Source: Dryas octopetala (taxonomy: Eukaryota > Streptophyta > Magnoliopsida > Rosales > Rosaceae). From it: 64,000 bases of DNA. Shown one piece after another: positions 10,737 to 23,020 of the stretch. Location of the stretch: the NCBI GenBank assembly GCA_963921425.1, contig OY992834.1:6572001-6636000 (forward strand), in the 5' to 3' direction. The position numbers and the translations under genes were made by a program. How positions within the stretch are numbered: position 1 is the stretch's first letter; each line of letters begins with the position of its first letter. Under the pieces are notes generated by a model. That model saw only the letters and a list, made by a program, of their open reading frames with translations. It searched no databases and was not told the DNA's origin.

Positions 10737-11387
10737 TAGGGGTGGGCACGAGATGGGGGGGACTGGACTTACCTCATCTCGTTCCCATCTCATGATTTGA
10801 GTTCAGGATCGGTATGAGACGGGATGAGAGTTTTGGGATTATGGTACCATCTCGTCCCGTACCAAACTGACTCGGTACGAGTTCGGTACCATCCCGATCC
10901 CAAACTAAAAAATAATAAAAATTCAATTATTCAATTTTTATTCAAGATTCATCCTCAAATAATAACCTGTAAACATAACAAATGACCTTGTAAACTTAGT
11001 CCATAAAACTTACAAAACAAATACAAACTTACAAAGCAAACCAAATAAAGTTTAAGACAATAAACAAAACATTACATGCTTCAACACTTTCATAAAATTT
11101 AAGTTCTTCAAGACAAAGTTCATCTTCTAAATCTAAGTTAAAAAATGAATTGGGCTTAGTGATATTTGAGCCTATTAAATTAAATAAATAAATTTTTAAT
11201 TAAATTTTAATTAATTGGTACGGGATGGGACCATCTCGGTATTGAACCTTCAGGACCGATTTCATCCCGTTTGAGATCGGTACGGTACGGGATTGAAAAA
11301 AAAAAAAAAAACAGGATGAGACCAAACGATACGGAATGGCACGGAACGGTATAATTTCGGTATTTTCGATCTTAATGCCCACCCCTA
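10737..11387. mobile_element. hAT-type MITE
   Basis: Terminal inverted repeats TAGGGGTGGGCA and TGCCCACCCCTA; the interior near both ends is rich in CGGTAC / GATCGG-like motifs. Flanking 8-mers TCAGAAAC (10729-10736) and TCACAAGC (11388-11395) match at six of eight positions, as expected for an old 8-bp hAT target duplication. No transposase ORF. Confidence 0.8.
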
Positions 11388-11689
11388 TCACAAGCACTGC
11401 CAATTAATATTAGGAAATATACTCCATTACTATACCTCAGAATCCCACCTAGCTATAACTAGACCACAATCAAAATATCAATCCCCAAGACAGACATCTT
11501 GAGCCAACTAATATGAAAGGTATCACATGCAAGCAGTGTACATGATATTACAAATTTAGCCTTGACTTTGACAACAATTTTAAGACAACCATAACAGAGA
11601 GAATCATCACCTTGGAAAAATCCTTGATAAAAGTTCATCCATTAACAAGCTACGTACCTATCATAAGGCAACAATTACAGCTGTCCATA

Positions 11690-12612
11690 ACAGAGAGAAA
11701 ACTAAGCATCAAGGCAACAACAAGCAAGACAAACCAATTTTTGAGGCTACAAAGTTCAAAATAATATTGAGGAAACTATTGTCGAGGCCACAGGTTTATG
11801 AGACAAGAATTGTCAGATAATGATCTGATGATAGCATTATGAAGCCACAATGCAATTTTAACATTGGAAACGAGTTAGGCAACCAATTTAAAAACGATTA
11901 ATATGAGGTGACCAATATTAACATATTTCCAAATAATATGAGGTGACCATTGTCTAAACTAAAAGTTTAAGAAATAACGATTATAGGATGCCCCCATATG
12001 GAGATAAAAATAAGCATTGGCCATATGTTTGCGATAATGCAATCCAATTTGAGGCAACAATTCCTAATCGATCAAAACCAATTCAACCAATAATGAGTTA
12101 ATTTTAATGAAGCAATCATTTTCAGAAATCAAGACCACAAATTTTCTGAACAATTATAGCAGAAACCTTCACCGAGTTAACAATCATCATGAAAACCAGG
12201 AAATTATCCAGATATTAACCATTAACAAAAACAAAGCTGCGTGATCAAATCATTAATCAGAACGACACAAGCAGGTTCAGTTACTTGGAAACGCAGACAT
12301 TGAAATGCCGAATAAATTAATCTAAGAGGAAATAGCCAAATAGAGCAAGAGACCAAGAAGAAAAAATCACCGACAAGGACGATTGTACGAACAAGGAGAT
12401 CATCCATGGCAGGTGGACTCACAAGCCAAATCCCTAATCTTTCGCTCTCCCGCGGTTTCGCGCCTTGGTTCCCAGATAGCCGTTGTTTGGAAATTACAAG
12501 GCGTTGGCCCATTGCTTTTTGTTTTGTGGAAGTGGGCCTAAGCCCAATGAAAACGGCCCATTGTGTTTTCCCTTTTGGAGTACTTTCGAAGGCCCATTAA
12601 AATTACACTTTG
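11690..12612 (-). repeat. Inverted duplicate A', fuller copy
   Basis: Read on the minus strand it matches 1502-1812, with about 600 extra bases (11893-12490) in the middle. That extra part looks like the beginning of a plant gene: a short possible first exon ATGGATGATCTCCTTG... with the ATG near 12408, a possible donor (GTGATT) after about 38 bases, then intron-like T-rich sequence. I do not recognise the peptide (MDDLLVRTIVLV...), and no later exon is identifiable, so a dead or truncated gene is likely. Confidence 0.55.
12490..12600 (-). promoter_or_regulatory. Cluster of Site II (TGGGCC/T) motifs
   Basis: Four GGCCCA / TGGGCC / AGCCCA motifs lie within 110 bp, just upstream (minus strand) of the possible first exon near 12408. 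Site II clusters are typical of promoters of ribosomal-protein and other growth-related plant genes. The same cluster is present in the inverted copy at 1515-1595. Confidence 0.5.
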
Positions 12613-12912
12613 ACCCAGGCAAAATTCACCACCCTCAGCTACTAAATTCACAACCCTAACATATTTTTTCCTATTTTTTTTCCTTATTTTACCCTCTCTT
12701 GCAAAATGATAATGAAATCACCAACACTCATTCGGTAGTTATCTACCAAAACCTCCACCAATGTTCAGCAGATAACTACCGAACAATCTACCAAGCTTGG
12801 CAGATACCTGTAGAATGACCATTCGATGGTTATCTACCGAAGGGTAAAATTTGAATTTTTAAAATAGGGTGGTGAACTCAGCAGTTGAGGGTGGTGGATT
12901 TAACCTGGGCCA
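12611..12912. mobile_element. MITE with ~30-bp TIRs
   Basis: The left end TGACCCAGGCAAAATTCACC and the reverse-complemented right end TGGCCCAGGTTAAATCCACC share CCACCCTCA further in. The flanks carry a 3-bp direct repeat CTT (12608-12610, 12913-12915). The interior has palindromic GGTAGTTATCTACC motifs. No ORF. Confidence 0.7.
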
Positions 12913-13264
12913 CTTATGGAAAGTTAAAAAATCATCATATAATAATCCATAAATTGCAGTAGAAATGAAAAAAAGGGAGATTTGCACTTTTTATTTTATT
13001 ATTTACATTTTTTGAGTCTCGCATCATTTTGCATTATGCATTTATGCATACCCTGGGGGATACAAAAGAAAGAAATAATTTTTTTTCTCAAATCTTGGTG
13101 AGCCACATGTCACCCACGTCTTGCACAATCATCTTTGACCGGTCAAATATTGAAACTTGTAATTTTGTGCAATTTTTTTTTTCACCAAAATTTTATGAAA
13201 AATGCTATCTACCTTCTCTACCAACCCTTTTCTTATTATTCTCATTTCGCATTTCGCATTTGTG

Positions 13265-13888
13265 GGGTAATAGACTTGGCCAGTTTGAAAGAGATGTAGA
13301 CTTCCTATACATGTTACTTTGATAACATATCCTGTGAACAATTAATATTTGATCTGATTTTATTACCTAATTGAAATGAATAAATACATTGTGGAATAGT
13401 CGTTCTATTGATTGTTAATAGAAAGAAAGGAGGGAATGTTCATGGTGGTCCTGTTCTTACATATTTGGGAGCTAATGGGCTCTCACCTTCTAGGATTCTT
13501 TAATTATTTATTTTTAGGCCCAACCCGGTCAGGAGTCTCCTGTCTTGAAATTTCGGGTTCTCAAGTTTAATCCCTATTTGTTTTTTCCTTTTGGAGCAAA
13601 AGAAAATGTGCCACTAGCCAAATTACAAAACGTTAATTCTGCCTTTATTTACTTGAGATTGCAGTTAGTGCACCATATATGGAAGTTTGAAAACACTTGG
13701 GAGTTTCTGTAAACTTACCAGAAAATTTTGAATTTTTTCAATCTGCATCCACTTATAAGATAGTCGGGTCAATACGAAATTAAACATTCATATAAACATT
13801 CATGATAATAGAAATATTCATGTAAACATTGAAAAAAAAAAAGCATGCAGGAAAAGTTGAAAACATTGAGTGACATTTAAATAAGTTT
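13265..13888. repeat. Inverted duplicate B, right copy
   Basis: Partner of 10341-10568 in reverse orientation, interrupted by about 370 bp (13433-13799) absent from the other copy. No coding content seen. Confidence 0.7.
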
Positions 13889-16800
13889 AAGCTAATGTAT
13901 CCGGACTGCAAGAACACCTGAATAAGTGTAGATTGTGAAGGATCATCTTTATTTGCATATCTGTTACCATTTTAATATCGGGTTTCAATTTTTGTGCACC
14001 ATCAATGTATTTTACTATCTAGGAACCCTTAATGATTCTGTAGTACTAGTACTAATTGCTTGCATCCTTGCACCAAAACCCATGAGTGGAGGCTGTGGAG
14101 CTGAAACCCTCTTCATTTATTTTGCTTGAAACCTTAGGTCACCTCACAGAAACTTGGATATGGGTTGTCAATTTGCATAATAGATCAAATAATGTACATA
14201 TATAGTTAGGGTTTTGATCAGATGGGGGAGAATTAGTTAGGTTTTTGAGGTTGCAGTGGGTAGCTGGACACAATACAAAGCGTGCTGATTAAGAGGCAGA
14301 ATTCTTCTGCATATGGGGAGGGTACAATACAATAACCACAACCCACAACATGCGTGCTGCTTGGGTTGAATTCGAGAAGCCAAAAAAAAAAAAAAACTTT
14401 TTTATTTTCATTTTTATTTTTGCAAAGCAATGAAATCACTACAGCTTGCTCTTGCTGCGCAGTAGTAGCACATGACACTCTGCACTAACTCTGCTGCAGC
14501 TGCAGCAGCCTCCATATATCACCATCCTTCTGATATACTAAAAACCCCAATAAGCTGCGTGCGTGAATGTGTTTGCTTGTGTGCAGTTCGAGGCGTATAG
14601 AAGCAGATTGATCAGAAGCTTACAAAGCCAAGAGGGTCAAGTCCACACTCCACAGCAGGTACTACTCACTCACTACTTAATTGGTTTTGATTTTTTTAAA
14701 AACAGAGACCAAGATGAAATATTTCTACTTTAATTAATATGGTATTGTCATAATGTGTAATGTTGTGTTTGTTTGTGTAAGATGGGGGTTGGAGTAGAAT
14801 CTAACCGTGAGACACTTAAGATTAGGCACATACATACAAAAACCAACTGACCAACAGGAGGGAGAGAGAGAGAGAGCTGAGAGTGCACAAAACCAAAGGG
14901 GGCCAATGTTTTCTGACACCAGGATTCCCACACTTGTTGCTTCCAACACTCTACACGATAAAGCTTTTAGTTTTATTTTTTAATTTTTTATGAGTTTTTA
15001 ATTTCATTTTGAATATATGGGTTTGGTCTCCTTTTTCCTCTTTTTCTTTTCATCCTTTGCCAACTTATACATACAAGGAAAGTTAAAGCCCTACTAATAA
15101 AGGGTCAAAATTATTCTTGCAGCTTTTCTCAGATATGGAAGATAGATTGCTCTCCTTTAAGGGGCCACACCCTCCCCTTCAATCTTCATCATCAACTTCT
15201 CCTTTTCGTCTTTTTTTGACTACCATTAGGTCCATTACCATTCTCTCTCAATCTCTCAATCTCTCTCTCTCTCTCAATAATACTACATGAATTTTTGTTG
15301 CATTCCAAGTGGGCAAATGGGGGTGCTCCCTCTAACCAGCTACAGCATGCATTTGAATACTCATTTTCCCATCCCTAGCTAGCATTCTCTTTAATTTATG
15401 CTCAGCATTTGTTTCTTTAACAATTATATATATAATACTATTCTTTTCTCATGTCTAGCTAGCTATACGTATTGTTTATTGTCCCCAATGGCATGTTGTA
15501 CATTAACCGTTGTCCATATAGTTTAACTTTTGTGATGGTCATTGTATGCCCAAGAAGTATGTAGAGAAAGAGTACAGTTTCTGCTTTCTGCCCCATCTTA
15601 TGTATCTGCCTGCCTAAGTGCTTAGCTTACTAATTTTGAATTTTGGTATTTTCAGAGCGACCAATGGGTCAGAATATTGCATTACAGGCTTTAATTATTA
15701 AGTATGGCACAACCTTTTCTATGTATGGGGGATTTCAACCTTTCATCACACTGCTATTAACCATTCAATATTATTTCAGACCAAAAATATTAACCATTTA
15801 GTATTTGTTGGGTTATTTTATTTTATTTTTCTTTCTTCTCTTGCTTTTGGTACAATTAATGGTAAGCAATATATTCATTTCCTCTGCTTGTGCTATGTAG
15901 GATGAGACTCAATTAGATGTCAAAGTTTGATTGATTGAATTGTATATATAGTCCTTTAATTACGGCCCAAACCCTTTATTATTTTTCTCATCCCGGCCAT
16001 GTTTTCCAAATACAATCGATGCAAGACCTAAGTAAGGCGGGATATTTACTTGTGCTTGTTGCATTATCACAATAGTAGTATTCATTTTATATTTATTATG
16101 GGTTTCACATATATATTGTGAGAGAAATATTACATGTAACGGTCAAGTATAATAATTTTACAGTTGAAGTATATTTTTTTCCAAAATTAGCTTTATCTAT
16201 ATTAATTGCTTGCTTAATTTTAATATGCTAATTTAGGAATATATAAGCTTAAATATGGAATGTAACATTTGGAAACTATAAGAATGTATATAATGTTATA
16301 ACAAACACTACCTAAAATCCAACTCATATATCATATTCATGTACGTTTATCTACAGTCCACGTCAATGGTAATATTAGGTAATCAAACAAAAGGCAATCC
16401 TTTCCTCTTTCAACTCTCGGTCCTCTTGAAAGGTCGCATCATTGCTCCTCCACTTGTGTACAACATACAAAGGTCCTGGACACTACTGTCAATTAATTTC
16501 TTTTACAGTGATAATATTTGGGTAATGTTAATATTGCTTGGCACTTCAATTCTAGTTCCTTGCATTTCAAAATTAATATAATAATAAGTTTTAATAGTCT
16601 TATAATGTGGACTGCTACAAGCTAGCATAGTGTGAATAGAAATATTTAATTAATTCTCTGATATTTAAAACCACTAATCAATATATATACATATATTCAC
16701 ACAATTCTAGATCACTTGGTCCCTAGCTATTCATCATAATGTTCATCAACATATTGGACTAAAATTTAATAGTTATACTTATTAATTTTAAAAAGTAAAA

Positions 16801-18700
16801 TACATTATTGGGATTTGAATAGAGTTTGAATGGCAGGTATTAGATTTTGATCAAAGCAGAGCTAATTAGTGATTTTTTTTTTTTTTCGAAGAAGCTGGGA
16901 ATCCAAACGGGTTGTGTGTGTCGAACTCGGTCCGACCCGGCCCAATGTACACATGGACGGTCCATACGAAAGATTCATGTCAAATTCGATCATCACATAA
17001 TTTTATCCGTTAATTAATATTCATCAAACAAATTAACTAGTTCAATAATAATAAAAAAGATTACTAGTTACATTCTTTTTCTACATTCTCCTGTACACTT
17101 CTCTCTTCTCAATAATTAATTTTACTATATAACTGAAATAAGATGAGTTATGATCATAGTAATAATAATGCAAGACAATATGCATATATATTTTTTTTTG
17201 ACAGCAGGGGAATTTTTATTTATATGTCAACCCTAAAATATTTGTGTTGGTGGTCAATTTGGACAGCTAGAGATTCTCATGTAGATATTGACTATTCGTA
17301 GAAAAATCGCATAAGGTTAGAATATCATTGCAACATTTGGCACAAATAGGGACATTCACTGTACGTGCTAACTCCTAAGCCATGCATTTTAAATTCAAAT
17401 CTGCAAAATATTACAGAGCCAAAATAATAATAAGAATATAGAATTAACTATTTTATTTGCTATCAAAATCAATTGGCTTAGTGGCAAGTGGCAACTGGCA
17501 AAGTATATATGTAAGACATGATTAATTACTAATTATGAACACCAGTTTTACCTAAGGGACAAATGTTGAACACTAATATATAAACACCGGTTATAATTAA
17601 TGGATTAATGAGTTATTAATTTTACTAGTTACAAATTCAATCCAACAATAATTATATATTTTTGCTCATGGTTCTCTAAAATTTATTCTCATTTGAACGA
17701 TTTTCAGTAAAATATATATTGTGAGATAATCAAAGGTTTCTTTTGGGAAATTAATTATTAATTAAAAGTTGGTCATATATATTGGAGTTAGAAGTTGGTC
17801 ACTCTAGATTAGATAACAACATGTATGTGGTGAAAAAGATCAATAATTAATAAATATATCAACAAGTTTGTTTGAATTAAGTGGCATGCTATGGGATTCG
17901 ACCTGTATAGACAGAGGAAAAGGTGAATTAGGTAAGAGCAACATGTCATGGATTATTCTAATTTTAATATCTAAAACCAAAAAAAGTGGTTAAGTACAAA
18001 TCTCTGTTGCACAAGCAAAATAGTAATGATTTAATGAACTAGTAATAAAATATATATATATATATATATGAAGGATTGAAGGGTATGAAAAAGGCAAAAG
18101 GAAGGAAGCTGATAAAAAGAGGAAGTGATCGATGGAGCAAAAAGAAAAAGATGATAAATAATTATGGTATGTTTTCTCCTTTTTCTCTTTTGCACTTTTT
18201 TTTAATGTTTATTTAAAGGAAAAGAATTAAAGTAAGGGGGATGAGGAATCCATGTCTTCCAAGCACTCCCAGACAAAGTGAGGTTCAGAGGGGAGAAAAG
18301 CAACCTCTGCTTTACGACCCAGAAAAGGAGATTTCAAACACCATAAGGCCTAGCTTAGGAAATTGCGTGGTTCCTAACCCAACCCCCAAGTCCCAACCCA
18401 ACCCATGATTTCTCTGTCTCTCTGTCTCACGTTCTCTCTCTTACTTTCTCTCTCATCTTGTTGGTGCCTATATTTAGATGCAAAGAGCTGGGGGTGCCAA
18501 CACTCAACTCCAACCCCACATTCCCCTTCTTTCCCTCTGTAAACCCCACAACAAAATTAGGCTATATGCATGCCTCCTCTAATCCCCTATGTTTAGGCCA
18601 CTGGTTTGCTTGTTTTATGCCAATTCAAATGGGTCTCTGTGGGGCTTTGAAACTCTATTTTGATTATGACCCAATTCAATTCCCATCATCATCATCCATA
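13889..18700. other. No protein gene seen; AT-rich spacer
   Basis: Both strands show only short ORFs without recognisable domains. There are CT-rich stretches (15240-15285), a TA run at 18048-18069 and several A/T runs. The last 400 bp, which become CT-rich, are probably promoter of the MIR160 locus downstream. Confidence 0.6.
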
Positions 18701-18703
18701 TAT

Positions 18704-18706
<3 letters not shown>

Positions 18707-18771
<65 letters not shown>
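18707..18771. repeat. (TC)n microsatellite upstream of MIR160
   Basis: A perfect TC run of about 32 units on the plus strand. It sits about 20 bp before a TATA-like box and about 400 bp before the miRNA hairpin. Such CT-rich runs are common near plant transcription starts. Confidence 0.95.
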
Positions 18772-18772
<1 letters not shown>

Positions 18773-18790
18773 CCATCCCTCCCTCTTCAA

Positions 18791-18796
18791 TATATA
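18791..18796 (+). promoter_or_regulatory. Possible TATA box of the MIR160 transcript
   Basis: TATATA follows the long TC run and is followed 25-40 bp later by a pyrimidine-rich stretch where transcription could start. It would give a leader of about 340 bases before the mature miRNA. Position is the only support. Confidence 0.4.
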
Positions 18797-19159
18797 CCTC
18801 TCTCCCTCTCACACTTGCTTTGTCTGATACCCACTATAACCATAGATAGGAAAGCAGGTTCTCTAGTTCTCTAGGGAAGCTAGTGAAAATCTTATTCGAT
18901 CAGCCACATATATGCATCTTCAAATCCATGCATTATCTATTCACTCTTACAAACCCCCATGTTATATCCCAAAAAGCTTGCTACATACATATCCAAATTC
19001 ATGGAGCTAGGGTGTGTGGGTTGGCTTTAGATTAGGCTTTATACAAATCTAGTAGATAGCTATACACATATACTTAGTTATATATACGTGTAAGCACACA
19101 TACATGGATGGATACATCATGTTGTTGTTCACAGACACATACACATACAATTAGTATTA

Positions 19160-19252
19160 TATATGTGCCTGGCTCCCTGTATGCCATTTGCAGAGCCCAC
19201 CGAACTTCGATGGCCTCCGTGGATGGCGTATGAGGAGCCATGCATATAAATT
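19160..19252 (+). ncRNA. MIR160: MIR160 microRNA precursor
   Basis: The 21-nt plus-strand segment 19166-19186 (starts TGCCTGGCTCCC, ends TATGCCA) is the canonical mature miR160. The star strand lies at 19226-19246 (GCGTATGAGGAGCC...), pairing with the mature arm over almost its full length with the usual few mismatches and a loop of about 40 nt. miR160 directs cleavage of transcripts for the auxin response factors ARF10, ARF16 and ARF17 and so shapes root cap, leaf and flower development. It acts as a DCL1 product in AGO1. The hairpin lies in an otherwise non-coding stretch, so it is probably an independent transcription unit. Which MIR160 family member it is cannot be told from the sequence alone. 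Confidence 0.97.
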
Positions 19253-19419
19253 TATGTATCCCATGGGTATAATATATACATATATATGTGTGTGTGTGTG
19301 TGTTTAATTCATTCATTTTCTTCTAATTTCTTCCCCAATTTTCCAGTAGTCTTCATTTCAAATCAAGGGGTACCCTTCATTTCATTTTGCAGTCTCCATG
19401 ACCCATGTTGGAGCTGTAC

Positions 19420-22400
19420 TTGTAATATACACTTCCACAGGGCCACAGGGGCAGCATTATAATTTGGCAAGTTTAATTAGTTTGTGCAGGTTCTGTGAAG
19501 AAGACCAAAATGTCTGAGAGACTGAGAAAGTAAAGGTACGCGCGTTATCTTGTTCCTTGTTCATAGTTTATTAGTAGATATATAGATGTTAGGGTTTTAT
19601 CATGATGTGATGCTTAAGCTTATTTTTGCAGCAACAGATGAGAGAGAGAACAATGATAGCTTGCTTGTTCTGATGGGATGATCAGAAATGTTTTGGCATT
19701 ACTGGGTTTGTCACATGTATTTCCCATGACACATTAATCATTTCGATCAGTGACCACACATGTAACGAGGGGGTGAACTCTGCAAAGAAACTGTATGTGG
19801 CCCAAATTACGGTAAAATAATTAGTACTTAAGAAGGGGGCATGAAGAAGCTGATCCCTGACACACATGGAAGTTACAAATTTACTCATCACATTACATAA
19901 TACATATGTTGCTTCTCGATCATGAGGCATGAGATGATCGATCATCACAACTACATAGCTAACTTCTACTCATCATCATGTGCCTTCCATCTTCTTCTTT
20001 GCAAGCTTGTCCCATGCTTTTTACTCTTAATTAATTATCATATATTGACCTAAAAGGAGGCTAGTTAATTGTTTTTTTTTTTTTTTTTTAAATTCCTTGT
20101 GCTCATTTTTTACTTAGTTTTTGTTAAGCTTATGTTTCCATTATTATAGAGTACTTACTTTTGTCTTTTTGGTTACATGGGAGAGAACCAAATCTTAGAT
20201 CTAACCTAATCATAATCATTACCCCACCAACTTTGTTTTTTACCCTAATTTTAAACCGACTTTAAACAAAAGATAAAGTTTGTTTTTTAACATGCAAAAA
20301 CCCATTAATATACCCAATTTAGATGTTGGCCGGTTCAATATACATCTTGTATATTATTGCTAATTTGCTCGGCCACTTGCATAAAACGGACAAGCCCATT
20401 AAATCGAGGCCGTTAATTGGTTCATAAATCAATGGCAATGGGTTGTATTAAACAAGTCGTACTTTGCTAGCTCGATTGGCCTAGGATTTTTTTTCTTCTT
20501 TGTTTAAGGATGGGAGTACGTGTATATTTTAAACAAGTTGTATGTGGTGTCGTGATCATATTAGTATGAAAATCAAGGATTATTTAAAGAGAGAATTAAA
20601 ATCTTTTATCGTAACTTTAATGGCAAAACTAAAAGTGGAAGAAATTAAATAAAGTAATTATAAGAAGATAATTTTGGGAATTAAAGAGCCCTCCTAAAAA
20701 AGCTTGGTGTTATCAACAAATTAATCGGATAAGATTTTCCTAGTTCCTAGACATTTGATCATATATGATTATATTCCTTGTCCTGCATGCGTACGCACAG
20801 CTAGTGGAATTCTGAGCTCATCTTCAATTCCTAGCTACAATATATATATATATATATATATATGAACAATGTATATATTATAGGGAGACTTAGCTACCAT
20901 AATATATAATTATATATATAAATGTATAGCTAGGCTTATCTGGATGTATGTTATATTTACACCAGTAGGGTTAGGTAGCTTGGGGCTTGGCATATATATA
21001 TATATATATCTCATAGTGACCATATATTGCTCTCTCTCTCTCTCTCTCTCTCTCTGAGCTCTGTGTCTGTGAGGTTTGTGAAGCACACATAAAGACTAGA
21101 GAGTAGAGACATACAGAAAGGTACGAATGGGCAGGGATTGAAGAAAGAAAAGTGGGTGTGGCATGGATTCCAGGAAAAGTAAAAGTAGTGTTTGCAGCTG
21201 CAGCAGAGGATTATCATAATGCCTAGCTATATATTAGGAATCTCTCATACTTTCTGCATGGACCACATCTCTCTCTCTCTCTCTCTCTCTCTCACATTTT
21301 CTCTTTTCCATTGGGCACCGGGGAATATGGTATACGGTCAAAGCAGGTCAAAAAAGGACATTCGTCTGCAGCTAGGCATCACAATGGACCACAATTCAGA
21401 TCTCCTGGGAATTGAGATCAATTTCTTAGTTGGGCTTTTTGGGAATTCGATACGCATCAATGTTTCAATCAAAATCATTATATCTAATTTCTAATTTCTA
21501 TTGCTCAAAAATTTAAAAAATATTATAATTTCTAATTTCAATTTGTAAAATCCTATTTACATTCTCCAATTTACTTAGCTTCACTACCGATTTTCTCCTT
21601 TATTATTCTTATTTCATTTTGAAAATTTATAATCGAAACCGTTTATTTTTTAGATTTAAGTATGAAAAACATTTTTGCAAAAAATTAAACAAATTGAAAA
21701 TTGTTTGACTATGTAACTGTGATTAAATAAACATACGATTTTGATAACAATTTGATTCATCGTTAGTTTATTTGATCACGATTACATGACCAAATAATTT
21801 TCGATTTAGTTAATTTTTTGTAAAGATAATCTTTAAATAATTATCTAAAAAATAAACGATTCGAATCATAAAAATACACTTTGGAATGAAAATAATAAAT
21901 AAAAAGATCCATAGAAAAGTGCATTGGAGAAGTTAGATATATAGCCTTCCTTTTTCAATTTCACTGCTTGCGTGCATATAGTCGAATTTTATGCCCTGCC
22001 TCATATAAATTCACACAAAAAACCAACATTCTCCTCGAATATTATTACTTGCCAGGGCAGGGGTGTATGGCTTATTTTAAAGAGTCAAAAAAAAAAAAAA
22101 TACAAAAAAAAGAAAGAAGAGATGAGAGATCATGTGTACAGGTACTGGCTAGTGGGACGCACCTATATGTACGTACCTTCTGGTTCTGGGTTTGTGCTCC
22201 TCTAGTTGTATATGCATATATAGGTTGTACGTACGTACGTGTACACTCAAGAATAGATTCTCTCCTAATTTCTGATATTGAGTATAGATCGATCAAATGA
22301 TGTTTTTTTGTTGAAGAAGAGTATAAAATTAATGATCATTAAGTTAGATTGGTTTTCAAAAGAATTGGTAAGAATCGATCCTGTGGTTGAAATCATAAAA

Positions 22401-23020
22401 AATCTCTCATTATTAATTACTTGCATAATTATATATAATTAATTTGCTTCCTCACATGCACGCATATAAGATTTGTACATTAACTTGAGAGGAAAGCTGA
22501 AAGCCCAGCTGACTAGCGAAAACCTAAAATATATGCGTGCACATGAATCCTCTCCTAATTAACCTAATGTTAGAACACCAAATTTTTTCATCAAATATCT
22601 AAGGATGTGTGGTACGTAATAAGTACGTGCACATGTCGGTCAATACTAATATACTATAGTAGGAAATAAATGAAATTTGAAGCTATATATGTAACCCAAA
22701 ATAAGTAAGTGATCGAAAGCAGTTCCATGCATGCAGATTATTTGGTGATCAATTAACGTGACTTAATCAGCAAATTTAATGTATTACCGATACAAATTTT
22801 ATATACATATATATTAATTAAAATCTAAAAGGAAATATTTGTGGGCTTTGCATAGTGGTAATTTGTGGTGAGCTTAATTGTAGTACTTGTTAGAGGAGTA
22901 CTAGTCAAGTGAGTTTGACATGCTCCAACGGGGCATCTCTCATAATGAGCTGAGTCCCATGTGTTATAGTCGGGACCTACTTTATTACGAGAGATGCGGC
23001 GAGACTCCGGCAAGCATTCT
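19420..23020. other. MIR160 3' flank and spacer; no gene seen
   Basis: The first few hundred bases may be the rest of the primary miRNA transcript. Beyond that are CT runs (21031-21055, 21269-21293), TA runs (about 20840-20864, 20993-21010) and AT-rich sequence. ORFs at 21192-21494 and 21968-22300 are built on simple repeats and have no recognisable domain. Confidence 0.6.

Noticed and set aside
18458..18874. 138-codon ORF before MIR160
   Set aside because: Its middle is encoded by the TC microsatellite (Ser-Leu repeats); it has no domain and overlaps the probable promoter.
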